The notes beneath the pieces are model-generated. The model was not told the DNA's origin, made no database searches, and worked only from the letters and a program-made list of their open reading frames with translations. Made by a program: the position numbers and the translations under genes. This document shows, in pieces, positions 1 through 8,982 of a stretch of 64,000 nucleotides of DNA. This stretch comes from Maribellus luteus. GTDB lineage: Bacteria > Bacteroidota > Bacteroidia > Bacteroidales > Prolixibacteraceae. The DNA lies in contig NZ_QWGR01000004.1 in the NCBI RefSeq assembly GCF_003576475.1, positions 1 to 64,000 on the forward strand, in the 5' to 3' direction. Within the stretch, counting starts at the first letter, position 1. The number at the start of each line of letters is the position of its first letter.

Positions 1-116
1 AAAAAAGATGGAAGAACTACTACAGAAAACAAATAAATTTGGAGTTATAACCTGTAAACTTTTTTTAGGACGAGTCAGTTTGGAGGGGTAGAATCAAAGT
101 CGATCATAAATTATAA

Positions 117-376
117 GTTTCTTTTAAAATAATATGGCTTTTTGGACAGCCTATTTCTTATGGATTTTGGTTATCACCCTATTTCACAACAGGAAAACTA
201 CTTCCAGGCAACTCTGGTGTTCGAACAAGCGGCTTCGGAGTTCATCCAATCAATCCCGTTTATGTTCCAAGCGCTTCGGTAGTTAAATCTGCTATCTCTG
301 CCTTACAAAAATCGAATCTTGATGATCATTCTGCAATCTACAGATTACAAACAATGAACTTCGGAGTAGAAAAATG
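117..376 (+). pseudogene. Possible relic of a protein-coding gene (C-terminal part)
   Basis: A stretch of about 86 codons stays open on the plus strand and ends at a TGA near 374-376. It has no ATG, GTG or TTG near its beginning; an in-frame TAA lies just upstream at 114-116. The translation has a protein-like mix of residues (for example GNSGVRTSGFGVHPINPVYV) and its last third runs into the 21-bp repeat array. I do not recognise the family. It could be the 3' end of a decayed gene or an open frame by chance. Confidence 0.2.
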
Positions 377-475
377 AATCTTCCGTCATCAAAAATCAAC
401 CTTGCGTGATCGAAAATCAAACCCGCGCGTAAAAAAATGAAGTGTGCGTATGCGAAAACCAAATCTTGTTCTGCC
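308..475. repeat. Degenerate tandem repeat with a 21-bp period
   Basis: The short motif AAAATSAA recurs at 371, 392, 413, 434 and (as AAAACCAA) 455, exactly 21 bp apart. Weaker matches at 308 and 350 keep the same phase. Read on the minus strand the units give a heptad peptide pattern close to IFDxxRL, and on the plus strand close to KSNLxxR. Twenty-one base pairs is also two helical turns, so the A-tracts are in phase and the DNA may be bent. The array directly follows the stop codon of the ThuA-like gene. There are no CRISPR-like spacers. A 64-codon minus-strand frame spans it but starts with TTG abutting the previous stop, so I do not call it a gene. Confidence 0.6.
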
Positions 476-486
476 CACAACCACAA

Positions 487-1299
487 TTATCCTCCGTAAA
501 CCGGGCTCAGCCATTTTTCCCTGGGCTGGTATTTGCTTTCGGCCGCCCAAAGAATACCCCGCTGCATAATCTCCAGCGCTTCGGGAACTTCAAAGTCTTT
601 CATTACATGTCCCAGCGAAGAATAAAAAACACGGCCATCACCGTAATATTTTTTCCACACTACAGGAATGACACTGCCCTCGATCCAGGCCGAATGTTCT
701 CCCGAAAATTTCGTGGTGGCCAGTACTTTCACATTTGGATCAACGTGCATGTAATACTGCTCCGAGTGCATGGCAAAATCGTTCAACCCTTTTGTCACCG
801 GGTCGGTTTGATCGCTAACGTGAACAGTATAATCAATCACTCCGCCGGGGTGAGCCACCCATTGCCCGCCCACCATAAACTGGTACTCCACGTTGTTTCT
901 GAACGAATCACCAATTCCGCCGTGCCACCCGGCCAGTCCTGCACCTTTTTTAACCGCTGCCAGCAGGCCTTTTTCCTGTTCCCCGCTAATGGTTCCCATG
1001 GTCCAGATCTGAACGATCAAATCCACCGAATCCATCAATTCCTCATCCAGGTACGCATCCAGAGAATCGGAAACCTTTACATCGGCCCCCTGCGAACGCA
1101 ACCACGGCACAAATAAATCTACCGACTGCTTGGGCTCATGGCCTTCCCAGCCACCGTAAACATACAGCACTTTCTTACCCGCCAAAGCAGATTCTGACCT
1201 GCTGCTTACACTTGCCGACACAATGTCCGGAACCAGAAGTACTCCGGCACCAGCCACCACACTGGTTTTTATGAAATTTCTTCTTGCCTGTGATTTCAT
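487..1299 (-). CDS. ThuA-like domain protein, Tat-exported
   Basis: A 270-residue protein with a twin-arginine signal (ARRNFIKT near residues 6-13, then a hydrophobic stretch) followed by a single ThuA-like domain. The domain is a glutamine-amidotransferase-like fold; visible family features are [14 protein letters not shown] at its start, the GLAGWHGG turn and the [10 protein letters not shown] stretch. ThuA-like proteins are linked to trehalose and 3-keto-sugar metabolism in other bacteria, but their reaction is usually unproven, so a periplasmic sugar-processing role is only inferred. It is transcribed alone; upstream is a 380-bp gap and downstream a 21-bp repeat array. Confidence 0.85.
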   Translation of the reverse strand: MKSQARRNFIKTSVVAGAGVLLVPDIVSASVSSRSESALAGKKVLYVYGGWEGHEPKQSVDLFVPWLRSQGADVKVSDSLDAYLDEELMDSVDLIVQIWTMGTISGEQEKGLLAAVKKGAGLAGWHGGIGDSFRNNVEYQFMVGGQWVAHPGGVIDYTVHVSDQTDPVTKGLNDFAMHSEQYYMHVDPNVKVLATTKFSGEHSAWIEGSVIPVVWKKYYGDGRVFYSSLGHVMKDFEVPEALEIMQRGILWAAESKYQPREKWLSPVYGG

Positions 1300-1680
1300 T
1301 CTCTTGATGTTTTTGTTGATTTAGTGGTACTAAAAGTAGCGGAAAAAACGCATTAATAAAACCTCTGCTCTACGGTTTCACAACACATAATCGACTGATC
1401 TTCCTTACCGTTTATTAATTTTTAGAACAATACGTATCATATTTTCATAATCAATAATACAGGTGAATAGGACTGTAAAAGGGCACTATAAATCGCACCG
1501 GATGCGCTACTGCTATTAAATCAAGCTTTCAGACTAAACATAACGAACTGACTTACAGCAATTATTAAATAACATAAAAGTCATTTCGTTCCAACTTTTT
1601 TGTAACTTGAATATACCTGCCCATATAAGATTCCGGATAGAACCAGCAGCAATCGTATTTATTAATTAAAAATTACCACT
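1300..1680. other. Intergenic region between divergent genes
   Basis: This 381-bp AT-rich stretch separates the minus-strand ThuA gene from the plus-strand NTF2-like gene, so it must hold both promoters. A TTTG at about 1599-1602 and a TATACCTG at 1612-1619 resemble Bacteroidota promoter pieces, but their spacing is too short for the usual -33/-7 arrangement. I see no open reading frame, strong hairpin or repeat here. Confidence 0.4.
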
Positions 1681-2595
1681 ATGAAGAATTTTGCGTTTTT
1701 ACTGATTCTAACCCTCGCCTTTACCACCACCTTCGCCCAAAAGAAAAACGGAACGGTGTACAACGAACACCCTGACATTGAAAAAACCCGCGAATTATGG
1801 AAGGCTTTTTCAAACGGCGATGTAGACACTTACAAGAGCTTTTTTGCCGACAGTATCGGGCTGATGCGAAACGGGCAATACCGGAAAATTGCCAAAGCGA
1901 ATTTTGGCAACAACATTACCTGGTGGAAGAATAACATTGAAAACCTGAGTGTAAAGGATGATACCCCGGCCTATCCGGATGCATTAGAATATGCCGACGG
2001 TGGAATATGGGTGCAGGATTGGTTACTGATTACGGGAACGCACAAAACCTCCGCAATAAACCTGGAGCTTCGCCTCCACAATCTATATGCGTTTAACAAG
2101 GAAGGCAAAATTGCCATGTTGATTCAGTATTTCGACGACAGTGTGTTTGAAGAAATCGACAACAGCAACCTGGAAAAAGAAAACGGGAAAGTATTTATCA
2201 GCCACCCGTACATTGTTACAGTACGCAAACTGATGAATGCCTATGCGGCCAAAGACATGGAAACACTGCTGAGCTTTTATACCGACAATGCCCGTTTTGG
2301 AAGTATTGAATACCAATGGAACAAAACCATCGATTTAGCCACCCGAAAAGAAGGGATAAAAACCACGTTCGAAAAGATAAAAGACATCCACTTTAAGCAA
2401 AACGGTTATCCGGATTGTATCTACTACGCCAAAAATAACCGCTACGAAGTTTATTCCTGGTGGGAATATTCTTTTACCTACGTTGAAAGCGGGAAAAAAG
2501 TGGTAATGCCTCTCATGCTGTCTCATTCGTTTAACGACGAAGGGAAAATTGTAGGCGAGCAGGCCTATTACAGCACCAACCATTTCGACAGGTAA
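1681..2595 (+). CDS. Secreted protein with two NTF2/SnoaL-like domains
   Basis: A 304-residue protein with a cleavable signal peptide (hydrophobic residues 4-19 ending TFAQ). Two similar halves follow, at about residues 28-150 and 168-300. Each opens with a helix pattern typical of SnoaL-like folds (TRELWKAFSNGDVDTYKSFFAD and VRKLMNAYAAKDMETLLSFYTD), followed by tryptophan-rich strands. The NTF2-like fold forms a cone-shaped pocket used by many unrelated enzymes and binding proteins, so no reaction can be assigned. The tandem arrangement suggests internal duplication. It is a single-gene unit ended by a strong hairpin terminator. Confidence 0.75.
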   Translation: MKNFAFLLILTLAFTTTFAQKKNGTVYNEHPDIEKTRELWKAFSNGDVDTYKSFFADSIGLMRNGQYRKIAKANFGNNITWWKNNIENLSVKDDTPAYPDALEYADGGIWVQDWLLITGTHKTSAINLELRLHNLYAFNKEGKIAMLIQYFDDSVFEEIDNSNLEKENGKVFISHPYIVTVRKLMNAYAAKDMETLLSFYTDNARFGSIEYQWNKTIDLATRKEGIKTTFEKIKDIHFKQNGYPDCIYYAKNNRYEVYSWWEYSFTYVESGKKVVMPLMLSHSFNDEGKIVGEQAYYSTNHFDR

Positions 2596-2613
2596 ACAAA
2601 AATTCAGGTATAA

Positions 2614-2646
2614 AAAAAGGAGTTCGAAAGTACCGGACTCCTTTTT
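2614..2646. terminator. Bidirectional rho-independent terminator
   Basis: AAAAAGGAGT and ACTCCTTTTT form a stem around a short loop. A T-run follows on the plus strand and the A-run gives T on the minus strand. It ends the NTF2-like gene from the left, and lies directly after the 3' end of tRNA-Val transcribed from the right. Confidence 0.85.
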
Positions 2647-2648
2647 GT

Positions 2649-2722
2649 GAGGCATACTGGATTCGAACCAGTGACCCCTACCCTGTCAAGGTAATGCTCT
2701 AAACCAACTGAGCTAATGCCTC
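2649..2722 (-). tRNA. tRNA-Val (anticodon GAC)
   Basis: On the minus strand this 74-nt sequence folds as a full cloverleaf. The acceptor stem is GAGGCAT with ATGCCTC, the D stem GCTC with GAGC, and the anticodon stem TTACC with GGTAG around loop TTGACAG. The T arm is ACTGG-TTCGAAT-CCAGT. The anticodon GAC reads valine GUC/GUU codons. No CCA is encoded, which is common in this phylum. Confidence 0.95.
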
Positions 2723-2743
2723 TTTATTGGCAGCAAAAATAAC

Positions 2744-2777
2744 AAAAAAAGAGACACTTTTAGATGTCTCTTTTTTT
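2744..2777. terminator. Bidirectional terminator after the purine permease gene
   Basis: GAGAC (2751-2755) and GTCTC (2766-2770) form a short stem extended by seven A-T pairs on each side, giving a T-run on both strands. It lies 20 bp after the stop of the minus-strand permease gene and upstream of tRNA-Val. Confidence 0.8.
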
Positions 2778-2796
2778 ATCGTGAAAATATAATTGC

Positions 2797-4089
2797 TTAT
2801 ATAAAAAACTTGAGTATAAACAGTACTGAAAGCACCACCATCACCACAGAAATGTCTTTCACTTTTCCGGTGAGAACTTTCAACAGAACATATGACAACA
2901 TACCAAACACAATACCTTCGGCAATACTATAAGTAAGCGGCATTACAATAATGGTAACAAATGCCGGAATAGATTCGGTAAAATTATCAAAATCGATTTT
3001 GAGGATTGGCGACATCATAAAGAAACCTACCAAAATAAGAGCAGGAGCAGTGGCTGCTGCAGGTACCATGGTAAACAATGGTGCAAAGAACAAAGCGATC
3101 AGAAACAGAGCCGCAGTAGCTAATGATGTTAACCCTGTTTTACCACCTTCGGCAACACCCGATGCACTTTCAACATAAGTTGTTACAGTACTTGTTCCGA
3201 CAATAGCACCAAAGAAAGTACCGATTGAATCGGCGAACAGTGCTTGTTTTACACGTGGCACCCGGCCTTCTTTGTCAAGCATTCCCGCTTTCGACGAAAC
3301 ACCCACCAGTGTACCTACTGTATCGAACATATCCACAAAAAGGAAGGTAAACAATACAATCAACATGTCCCAGGTAAAGATGTTGTGAAACTCAAACTTC
3401 ATAAAGATGGGCGACAACGACGGCGGAACATCCACCAGGTGACCTTCGGGCATATGAGTTACGCCAAAAGGAATACCAGCAACAGTGGCAACAAAAATAC
3501 CAATCAGCAAGGCACCTTTAACTCTGCGTGCCAGCAAAACGGCGGTAAGAATAACTCCACCCAAAGCAATCAGTACGGCAGGAGAGCTCATATCGCCAAG
3601 TCCAACCAATACTGCATCGTTGTTCACAATAACACCGGCATTCTGAAGCCCGATAAATGCAATAAACAATCCAATACCTGCAGAAACAGCATGTTTTAGC
3701 GGCAGCGGAATTGCATTCACAATCAGTTCGCGAATGTTAAAAGCGGTAAGCAGGATAAAAATGATCCCTTCCAGAAAAACAGCCGTTAATGCAAATTGCC
3801 ACGAGTGCCCCATTCCGAGCACAACCGTAAAGGCAAAAAAAGCATTTAACCCCATTCCGGGAGCCAGTGCAAAAGGCAAACGAGCTACCAACGCCATTAC
3901 AGCAGTAGCAACAAATGCAGACAAAGCCGTTGCTGTAAACAAGGCATTTTTATCCATTCCGGTAGCACTCAGAATATCCGGGTTTACCGCCAGAATGTAG
4001 GCCATTGTCATAAAGGTCGTAATCCCCGCAAGAATTTCGGTCTTTACTGTTGTTTTGTTTTCGTCGAGTTTGAAAAACTTGTTTAGCAT
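2797..4089 (-). CDS. NCS2-family adenine/guanine/hypoxanthine permease (AzgA/PbuG-like)
   Basis: A 430-residue inner-membrane protein with about 12-14 hydrophobic segments. It carries the AzgA-branch signature: TEILAGITTFMTMAYILAVNP at the N-terminus, then LAPGMGLNAFFAF and the FVDMFDTVGTLVG segment in the middle. Members import purine bases by proton symport. Length and motifs fit the family, so I expect purine-base uptake, although the exact base cannot be told. The DUF5020 gene starts upstream on the same strand with an 18-bp gap, so the two are probably one operon. No purine riboswitch is visible upstream of either gene. Confidence 0.92.
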   Translation of the reverse strand: MLNKFFKLDENKTTVKTEILAGITTFMTMAYILAVNPDILSATGMDKNALFTATALSAFVATAVMALVARLPFALAPGMGLNAFFAFTVVLGMGHSWQFALTAVFLEGIIFILLTAFNIRELIVNAIPLPLKHAVSAGIGLFIAFIGLQNAGVIVNNDAVLVGLGDMSSPAVLIALGGVILTAVLLARRVKGALLIGIFVATVAGIPFGVTHMPEGHLVDVPPSLSPIFMKFEFHNIFTWDMLIVLFTFLFVDMFDTVGTLVGVSSKAGMLDKEGRVPRVKQALFADSIGTFFGAIVGTSTVTTYVESASGVAEGGKTGLTSLATAALFLIALFFAPLFTMVPAAATAPALILVGFFMMSPILKIDFDNFTESIPAFVTIIVMPLTYSIAEGIVFGMLSYVLLKVLTGKVKDISVVMVVLSVLFILKFFI

Positions 4090-4107
4090 TTTTAGTTGGA
4101 TTTAGTT

Positions 4108-4794
4108 TTAGAAAGTATATTTTACTGCCAGCGTAGGCTTAACAGTGAATTCATCACCAACAAAATTGTTACTCAGTTCAATTTCGGTACCAGCCGAAAA
4201 GTTTTTGCAGAAGTTATACCACAACTGTGGTTCAGACAGGAAGCGGAAATCAGTTCCCCAGAACATTTCTTCTTTCCAGAAGTCAGCAAAACCAAGGAAT
4301 GACATTTTTCCATCCAGAAAGTTTACGGTCCAAACCGCTGTCACCTGGAACGATGCATCTTCTTTGTCTTTGATGTATTTATAGTTAGCCTGCAAGGTTA
4401 AAATTTTTGAAAAATCGGCTGATGCCCAAGTGCGCTCCAACCCTGCCAGGAAACAGTTTTCAATCGGAATAAAGGGTGTTTCGTCACCGTCCAGTTTCAA
4501 TACACCGCCGTTGTATTCCACACGTGGCATAAATTTCTGTGTTTCGTTCCATTTAAAAGCACGGGCAATCTCCCAGTAAGCCAAAGAAACTCCGTTATCT
4601 ACGTTGCGGGCATCTGAGCTGTAGTCCATGTCAATAAAAAAGAAAGTTGAACCGTACTTGTCAGGACGAAACATCTCAACGGTAGAAGTAAACAACTTCC
4701 GGTCCTTCCCCATGTCGTAATGAAGCTGGATGTTTTGGGCATAAGTTGATGCTGCGAAAGCAAACAATGAAAATAAAAGTAGAATTCTTTTCAT
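4108..4794 (-). CDS. DUF5020 outer-membrane beta-barrel protein
   Basis: A 228-residue protein with a signal peptide ending TYAQ and alternating aromatic strands ending in a C-terminal phenylalanine (VKYTF), as in outer-membrane barrels. I recognise the DUF5020 pattern, distantly similar to the nucleoside channel Tsx. It lies just upstream of the NCS2 purine permease in the same operon. I infer that it is the outer-membrane pore delivering nucleosides or bases to that permease. This is inferred from position and fold, not from a known activity. Confidence 0.7.
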   Translation of the reverse strand: MKRILLLFSLFAFAASTYAQNIQLHYDMGKDRKLFTSTVEMFRPDKYGSTFFFIDMDYSSDARNVDNGVSLAYWEIARAFKWNETQKFMPRVEYNGGVLKLDGDETPFIPIENCFLAGLERTWASADFSKILTLQANYKYIKDKEDASFQVTAVWTVNFLDGKMSFLGFADFWKEEMFWGTDFRFLSEPQLWYNFCKNFSAGTEIELSNNFVGDEFTVKPTLAVKYTF

Positions 4795-5119
4795 AATTAG
4801 AATGATAATAAATGATACTAAATGATTAAACAGGCCCTAAAAATACTTATTTCTTTAACTCATCTTCAGTTCACTGAAACAATTTGTTAATAATATATAA
4901 ACAGTAAAAATACGGGCGCATTCCAGGTCGGATTAACATACTTTTTCATCCTTAATTAGGGGCTAAAAAAACCACAAAAAAGAACCCCGGAAGGGAACTC
5001 CGGGGCATTTTGTTGAAATCGGGAAGATAAAAAATAAGGGTCTATATAATTATATTCTGTTTCAGCAGAAAAAGTAACCCTCATTATGATAACTAAAATC
5101 ACAAACGTTCAAAAACATT
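4795..5119. other. Intergenic region with one terminator
   Basis: The 325-bp gap between two minus-strand genes holds the terminator at 4968-5005 for the DUF2461 gene and, from 4795 to about 4960, the presumed promoter region of the DUF5020-permease operon. No further gene or riboswitch-like fold is evident to me. Confidence 0.5.
4968..5005 (-). terminator. Terminator of the DUF2461 gene
   Basis: CCCCGGA (4985-4991) and TCCGGGG (4999-5005) form a GC-rich stem with a 7-nt loop. On the minus strand it is followed by a T-rich tail (complement of 4968-4984), which suits the gene transcribed from 5773. Confidence 0.8.
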
Positions 5120-5773
5120 TCATTGGGCAAGTGCCTCGTAAAGAAAGCGGTTTACAGGATACAATGTCTCAAAACCTTCCACCATCGTTTCCACATATTT
5201 TTCATTGCTTACAAGCGAAGGAGCCATATCTTTTGAGTAAATAAACGATTTGTATTTCAGTAGATCGATGTGCTGATGGTCTTTCGGGAATCCCTTGGGA
5301 GCCGTTTTTAGCTGATCGTCGTACAGTGCCGGAAACTCTTTTTTAAAATCAGGGGCTTCGGTAATCTCCAGGAATTCTTCGGCGTGATCAGCCAGGTAAG
5401 TCCGGATGATTCGGAGCGGCTCAGCCGGAGGCATGTATATACCGCCCGCCATAAAACAACCCGTTGGCTCAATGTGAAAATAGTACCCGGGATTCATGCT
5501 TTTACGCCCGCCTTTACAGATAAAACTTCCAAAATTTGTTTTGTAAGGCCGCTTATCATGCGAAAAACGAACATCACGAAAAATCCTGAACATACAATCT
5601 TTGGGCTGCAGTCCTTTCACTTCATGATCAAACTGCCCTATTTCGTTGATCAACACATCCGTCAGAAACAATACTTTTTCGCGACTCTCTTCGTACCATT
5701 TTTTATTTGCCTGAAACCACTCCCGGTTGTTATTGGCAGCCAGTTCTTTTAAAAATTGCAATACACTATCCAT
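5120..5773 (-). CDS. DUF2461 / TIGR02453 family protein
   Basis: A 217-residue soluble protein of the DUF2461 family. The family pattern is clear: FLKELAANNNREWFQANKKWYEESRE at the start, then FRIFRDVRFSHDKRPYKTNFG, and a central YYFHIEPTGCFMAGGIYMP stretch. Members are widespread in Bacteroidota and of unknown function; no catalytic site is established. It is transcribed divergently from ispD and has its own terminator, so it is probably monocistronic. Confidence 0.88.
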   Translation of the reverse strand: MDSVLQFLKELAANNNREWFQANKKWYEESREKVLFLTDVLINEIGQFDHEVKGLQPKDCMFRIFRDVRFSHDKRPYKTNFGSFICKGGRKSMNPGYYFHIEPTGCFMAGGIYMPPAEPLRIIRTYLADHAEEFLEITEAPDFKKEFPALYDDQLKTAPKGFPKDHQHIDLLKYKSFIYSKDMAPSLVSNEKYVETMVEGFETLYPVNRFLYEALAQ

Positions 5774-5929
5774 CTGGTAATATTTTCTGTTTAAAATTGT
5801 TTTCCTGTTAAAATCCGTCAGCTCACGAACGGAACCCGCACAATCATGCTCCCGTATATTGGAAAGACTTTTTTCTTATGCTTGTTTCCTCTATTTTTAC
5901 TCACTGAAAATACGACAAAAAACAGAAAC

Positions 5930-6604
5930 ATGCCTAAGATGTTTGCATTAATAGTGGCTGGCGGAAGTGGTTCCAGAATGAACAACCAGGTTCCCAAACA
6001 GTTTCTCGAACTGGCCGGAAAGCCTGTGCTCATGCATACTTTCGAAGCATTTTATTCCTTCGATCCCCACATTTCGTTTGTACTGGTTTTACCCCAAAGC
6101 GAGTTTTCCCGCTGGAAAGAACTATGCGAAAAACACCGCTTTACCATTCCTCATCAACTGGCTGCCGGAGGCTCAAACCGTTTTGAATCGGTCAAGAACG
6201 GCCTCCACCTGATCCATGAAGACGGCATTGTGTTTATTCACGACGGGGTTCGACCGCTGGTCTCCGGGCAAACCATCCAAAATTGCTTGGATACGGCACA
6301 AGAAAAAGGCAACGCCTTACCCGTGGTTCCCGTTTCGGAATCGGTTCGGTATGTCGATGGCTCCCGCAATTCGTCGCTCGACCGCTCGAAATACTACTTG
6401 GTGCAAACGCCGCAAACGTTCCGGGTTTCGCTCATAAAAAAAGCTTACGAACAAGCTTATTCCGAATTATTTACCGACGATGCTTCGGTTTTGGAGAGTA
6501 CAGACCAGGCCATCAACACGGTGGAAGGAAACCGCACAAATATTAAAATTACCTATCCCGAAGATATTCAGATCGCCACATTTCTGCTACCAACAAAAGG
6601 CTAA
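5930..6604 (+). CDS. ispD: 2-C-methyl-D-erythritol 4-phosphate cytidylyltransferase
   Basis: A 224-residue cytosolic enzyme that joins CTP and methylerythritol 4-phosphate in the non-mevalonate isoprenoid pathway. The nucleotide-binding start ALIVAGGSGSRM is followed by PKQF, a central DGVRPLVS motif and a C-terminal KITYPEDIQIA stretch, all typical of IspD. The open frame extends upstream to 5846, but the ATG at 5930 places the family's first strand just after the start and fits the usual length of about 225 residues. No other isoprenoid gene is adjacent. Confidence 0.95.
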   Translation: MPKMFALIVAGGSGSRMNNQVPKQFLELAGKPVLMHTFEAFYSFDPHISFVLVLPQSEFSRWKELCEKHRFTIPHQLAAGGSNRFESVKNGLHLIHEDGIVFIHDGVRPLVSGQTIQNCLDTAQEKGNALPVVPVSESVRYVDGSRNSSLDRSKYYLVQTPQTFRVSLIKKAYEQAYSELFTDDASVLESTDQAINTVEGNRTNIKITYPEDIQIATFLLPTKG

Positions 6605-6829
6605 AGAAACACCTCCGTTTTTCAGTTCACAACATCAAAAAAACCATTCGTAGATTAAATTTCGCCATTCACCGATAATTTCACCGGAAACTCCGGAGAA
6701 TGATTTAGTTTTACGCTGCTTTTTTAGCTAACTACATGAAACTTAGAAAACAATTAAACAGTGCCGGAGTAAAATAAACTCTTAACACCTCAACAGTTTC
6801 CTTCGTACATTATAGCTAATTTTACATTC

Positions 6830-7456
6830 ATGGAAGAAAGAAAAGAATACATTATAGAGCATGTTGCCTATCGTTTTCTCAAACAAGGCATCAGAAATGT
6901 AACCATGGATGACGTTGCATCCGAGTTCGGCATCTCAAAAAAGACGCTGTATCAATACTTTTCCGACAAGGAAGCCCTGGTTACCGAGGTGGTGGAGTTT
7001 TTGATTGCTTCCCAGGATTTTAAATTCAACAATCCTGCTGTCGGAAATGCAATTGACATGACCATCGCGCTACGGAAACGCATTTCCCCGGTATTAAAAA
7101 TGTACCATCACAACATGGAAGCCGAGTTGAAAAAAACCTATCCGGCACTTTACCACCGGGTGTACGATTTCAAGAGAAAAAGAATCTTTGACAATACCAT
7201 GGAAAATCTGAAACTGGGCATTTCGCAGGATTTATATCGCCCTGATATTGACCCCTTTTTTATTTCAAAATTAATTGTTGGGAGGATTCTTTATACAATG
7301 AATCCGGAATACAAAATATTTGAAGAATACGAAGTACATTCGACCGCCCTTTATGATCATATTTTAGATTATCATATGCATGCCATTTGCACCCCCGAAG
7401 GGTTGCACTACTACAAACAACTAACAAACAACATTCAGAATGAAACGAGTTCGTAA
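6830..7456 (+). CDS. TetR/AcrR-family transcriptional regulator
   Basis: A 208-residue DNA-binding protein. Residues 5-60 form the TetR helix-turn-helix (FLKQGIRNVTMDDVASEFG followed by ISKKTLYQYFSDKEALV); the rest is a variable helical ligand-binding domain. It is the first gene of a TolC-adaptor-RND transporter operon in the same direction, 73 bp before tolC. It probably represses this operon and releases it when a pump substrate binds. Operator sites could not be identified by eye. Confidence 0.93.
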   Translation: MEERKEYIIEHVAYRFLKQGIRNVTMDDVASEFGISKKTLYQYFSDKEALVTEVVEFLIASQDFKFNNPAVGNAIDMTIALRKRISPVLKMYHHNMEAELKKTYPALYHRVYDFKRKRIFDNTMENLKLGISQDLYRPDIDPFFISKLIVGRILYTMNPEYKIFEEYEVHSTALYDHILDYHMHAICTPEGLHYYKQLTNNIQNETSS

Positions 7457-7529
7457 AACGCCAACACTTAAAACTAACATTACAGGCGAGTTACATCGAA
7501 TACCTTTGAAAACAAACAATTATAATGAG

Positions 7530-8873
7530 ATGAAACAAGCAACTAGAAAATTCCCCTTGTTACTGGGCCTCCTCCTGCTGCTATCCGTCTTTACAAGAGC
7601 ACAGGAGCAGCCGCAATCGTTTACGCTCGACCAGGCAATTGGCTTTGCCATGGAACACTCGTATGTGCTGCACAATACCAACCAGGATATAAGCATTGCA
7701 CAAAAAAAAGTATGGGAGACCATATCTACCGGGCTGCCACAGGTGTCGGGAAGTGCCAACTACAACAAATTTTTAAACCTGCCCGTATCGCTTATTCCGG
7801 GTGAGTTTTTTGGTGAAGACGCAGGCACTTACATTCCCGTAAAGTTTGGACAGGATTACAATTCCGATTTTGGATTGAATATTTCACAGCAAATTTTCGA
7901 CGGATCGTGGATTGTAGGCGTTAGCTCGGCCACGCTTTACGTAAACTTAGCCAGGCAAGCCCACGAAAAAGCTGAGATCGATATCCGCGATGCAGTTTCG
8001 CAGGCTTATTACATGGTACTAATCAGTGAACGCTACAAACAGGTAATGCTTGATAACCTTGAGAATACCCAGCGGCTTTACGAAGAGACCAAGGTATATT
8101 TCGACAACGGATTTCGTGAGTCGCAGGACGTTGATCAGCTAAAGATTTTAATGCGAAATGCAGAAAACGAAGTACTCCGTTCGGAACGTGAATTATCGGT
8201 TTCCAAAATTGTATTGAAATATGCCATGGGCTACGACCTGAATAAGAACATCGACTTATCAGATCAGCTTGATCGGTTTGTACTGCCCCTGACCAATGAG
8301 CAAGCCCCGGTTCCGCTTGATCTGAACAGACACATCGACTATCGACTGGCAATCGCCAACTTTCAGGTATCCGATAAACTGCTGAAACTTGAAAAAGCAG
8401 CTTATTTGCCCAGCCTCAGCGGCTTTTACAACTACAGCAAAACCGCTTACAGCAACAGCGCCAATGTTTTCAGGGAAGACTGGTTTCCGTCGTCGCTGGT
8501 TGGTTTACAGGCAAAAATACAGCTCTTTAACTCGGGACAAAAACGTTCAAAAGTACAACAGGCTCAACTCGAAAAAGACAAGGCAGCTACCGATCAGAAG
8601 TTGGCAGAAGTCACCCTTCAGAAAGACTATCTGACAGCCTCAGCAGATTTGCAGACTGCCCGCGAACGCTTCCTGAACGACCGGGAAACCCGGGACCTGG
8701 CCCAAAGCATTCTAGACAAGACCCATATTAAGTTCAACAATGGCATGATCAGCAGTGCGGAGCTTTCGCAACAGGAAACACAATACATTAACGCGTTCCA
8801 GGCATTGGTAACATCCACTCTTCAATTGTTGCAGGCCGACTTAAAACTTAAAAAAGCGGCAGGCGCACTATAA
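7530..8873 (+). CDS. TolC-family outer-membrane efflux protein
   Basis: A 447-residue protein with a signal peptide (hydrophobic LLLGLLLLLSVFTRAQ) and two related long-helix repeats. The first starts at FTLDQAIGFAMEHSYVLHNTN. Members form the trimeric outer-membrane duct of tripartite pumps. The ATG at 7530 gives a proper signal peptide. The longer frame beginning at 7440 would overlap the TetR gene and prepend 30 unlikely residues, so it is rejected. It is followed by the adaptor and RND genes, together making a complete pump. Confidence 0.92.
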   Translation: MKQATRKFPLLLGLLLLLSVFTRAQEQPQSFTLDQAIGFAMEHSYVLHNTNQDISIAQKKVWETISTGLPQVSGSANYNKFLNLPVSLIPGEFFGEDAGTYIPVKFGQDYNSDFGLNISQQIFDGSWIVGVSSATLYVNLARQAHEKAEIDIRDAVSQAYYMVLISERYKQVMLDNLENTQRLYEETKVYFDNGFRESQDVDQLKILMRNAENEVLRSERELSVSKIVLKYAMGYDLNKNIDLSDQLDRFVLPLTNEQAPVPLDLNRHIDYRLAIANFQVSDKLLKLEKAAYLPSLSGFYNYSKTAYSNSANVFREDWFPSSLVGLQAKIQLFNSGQKRSKVQQAQLEKDKAATDQKLAEVTLQKDYLTASADLQTARERFLNDRETRDLAQSILDKTHIKFNNGMISSAELSQQETQYINAFQALVTSTLQLLQADLKLKKAAGAL

Positions 8874-8982
8874 ACAAAAAATTAAGAAACAGAAACACCT
8901 TGAAATGGGCATACGAAGGAAATTCAACCAAAACAGATTTAATTCCATCTGATTGTCCCGGAAAATAAACAATTACAATCAC

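Noticed and set aside
308-475. CRISPR array
   Set aside because: The 21-bp units are degenerate and contiguous, with no unique spacers and no cas genes in the window.
442-1116. A 224-codon open frame on the plus strand
   Set aside because: It lies opposite the ThuA-like gene, which has a clear signal and domain; the frame shows no recognisable motif.
4795-5119. Purine riboswitch before the permease operon
   Set aside because: I could not find the conserved loop-loop core; only a terminator is clear.
7440-7529. Upstream start for the TolC gene
   Set aside because: It would overlap the TetR gene and put 30 charged residues before the signal peptide.
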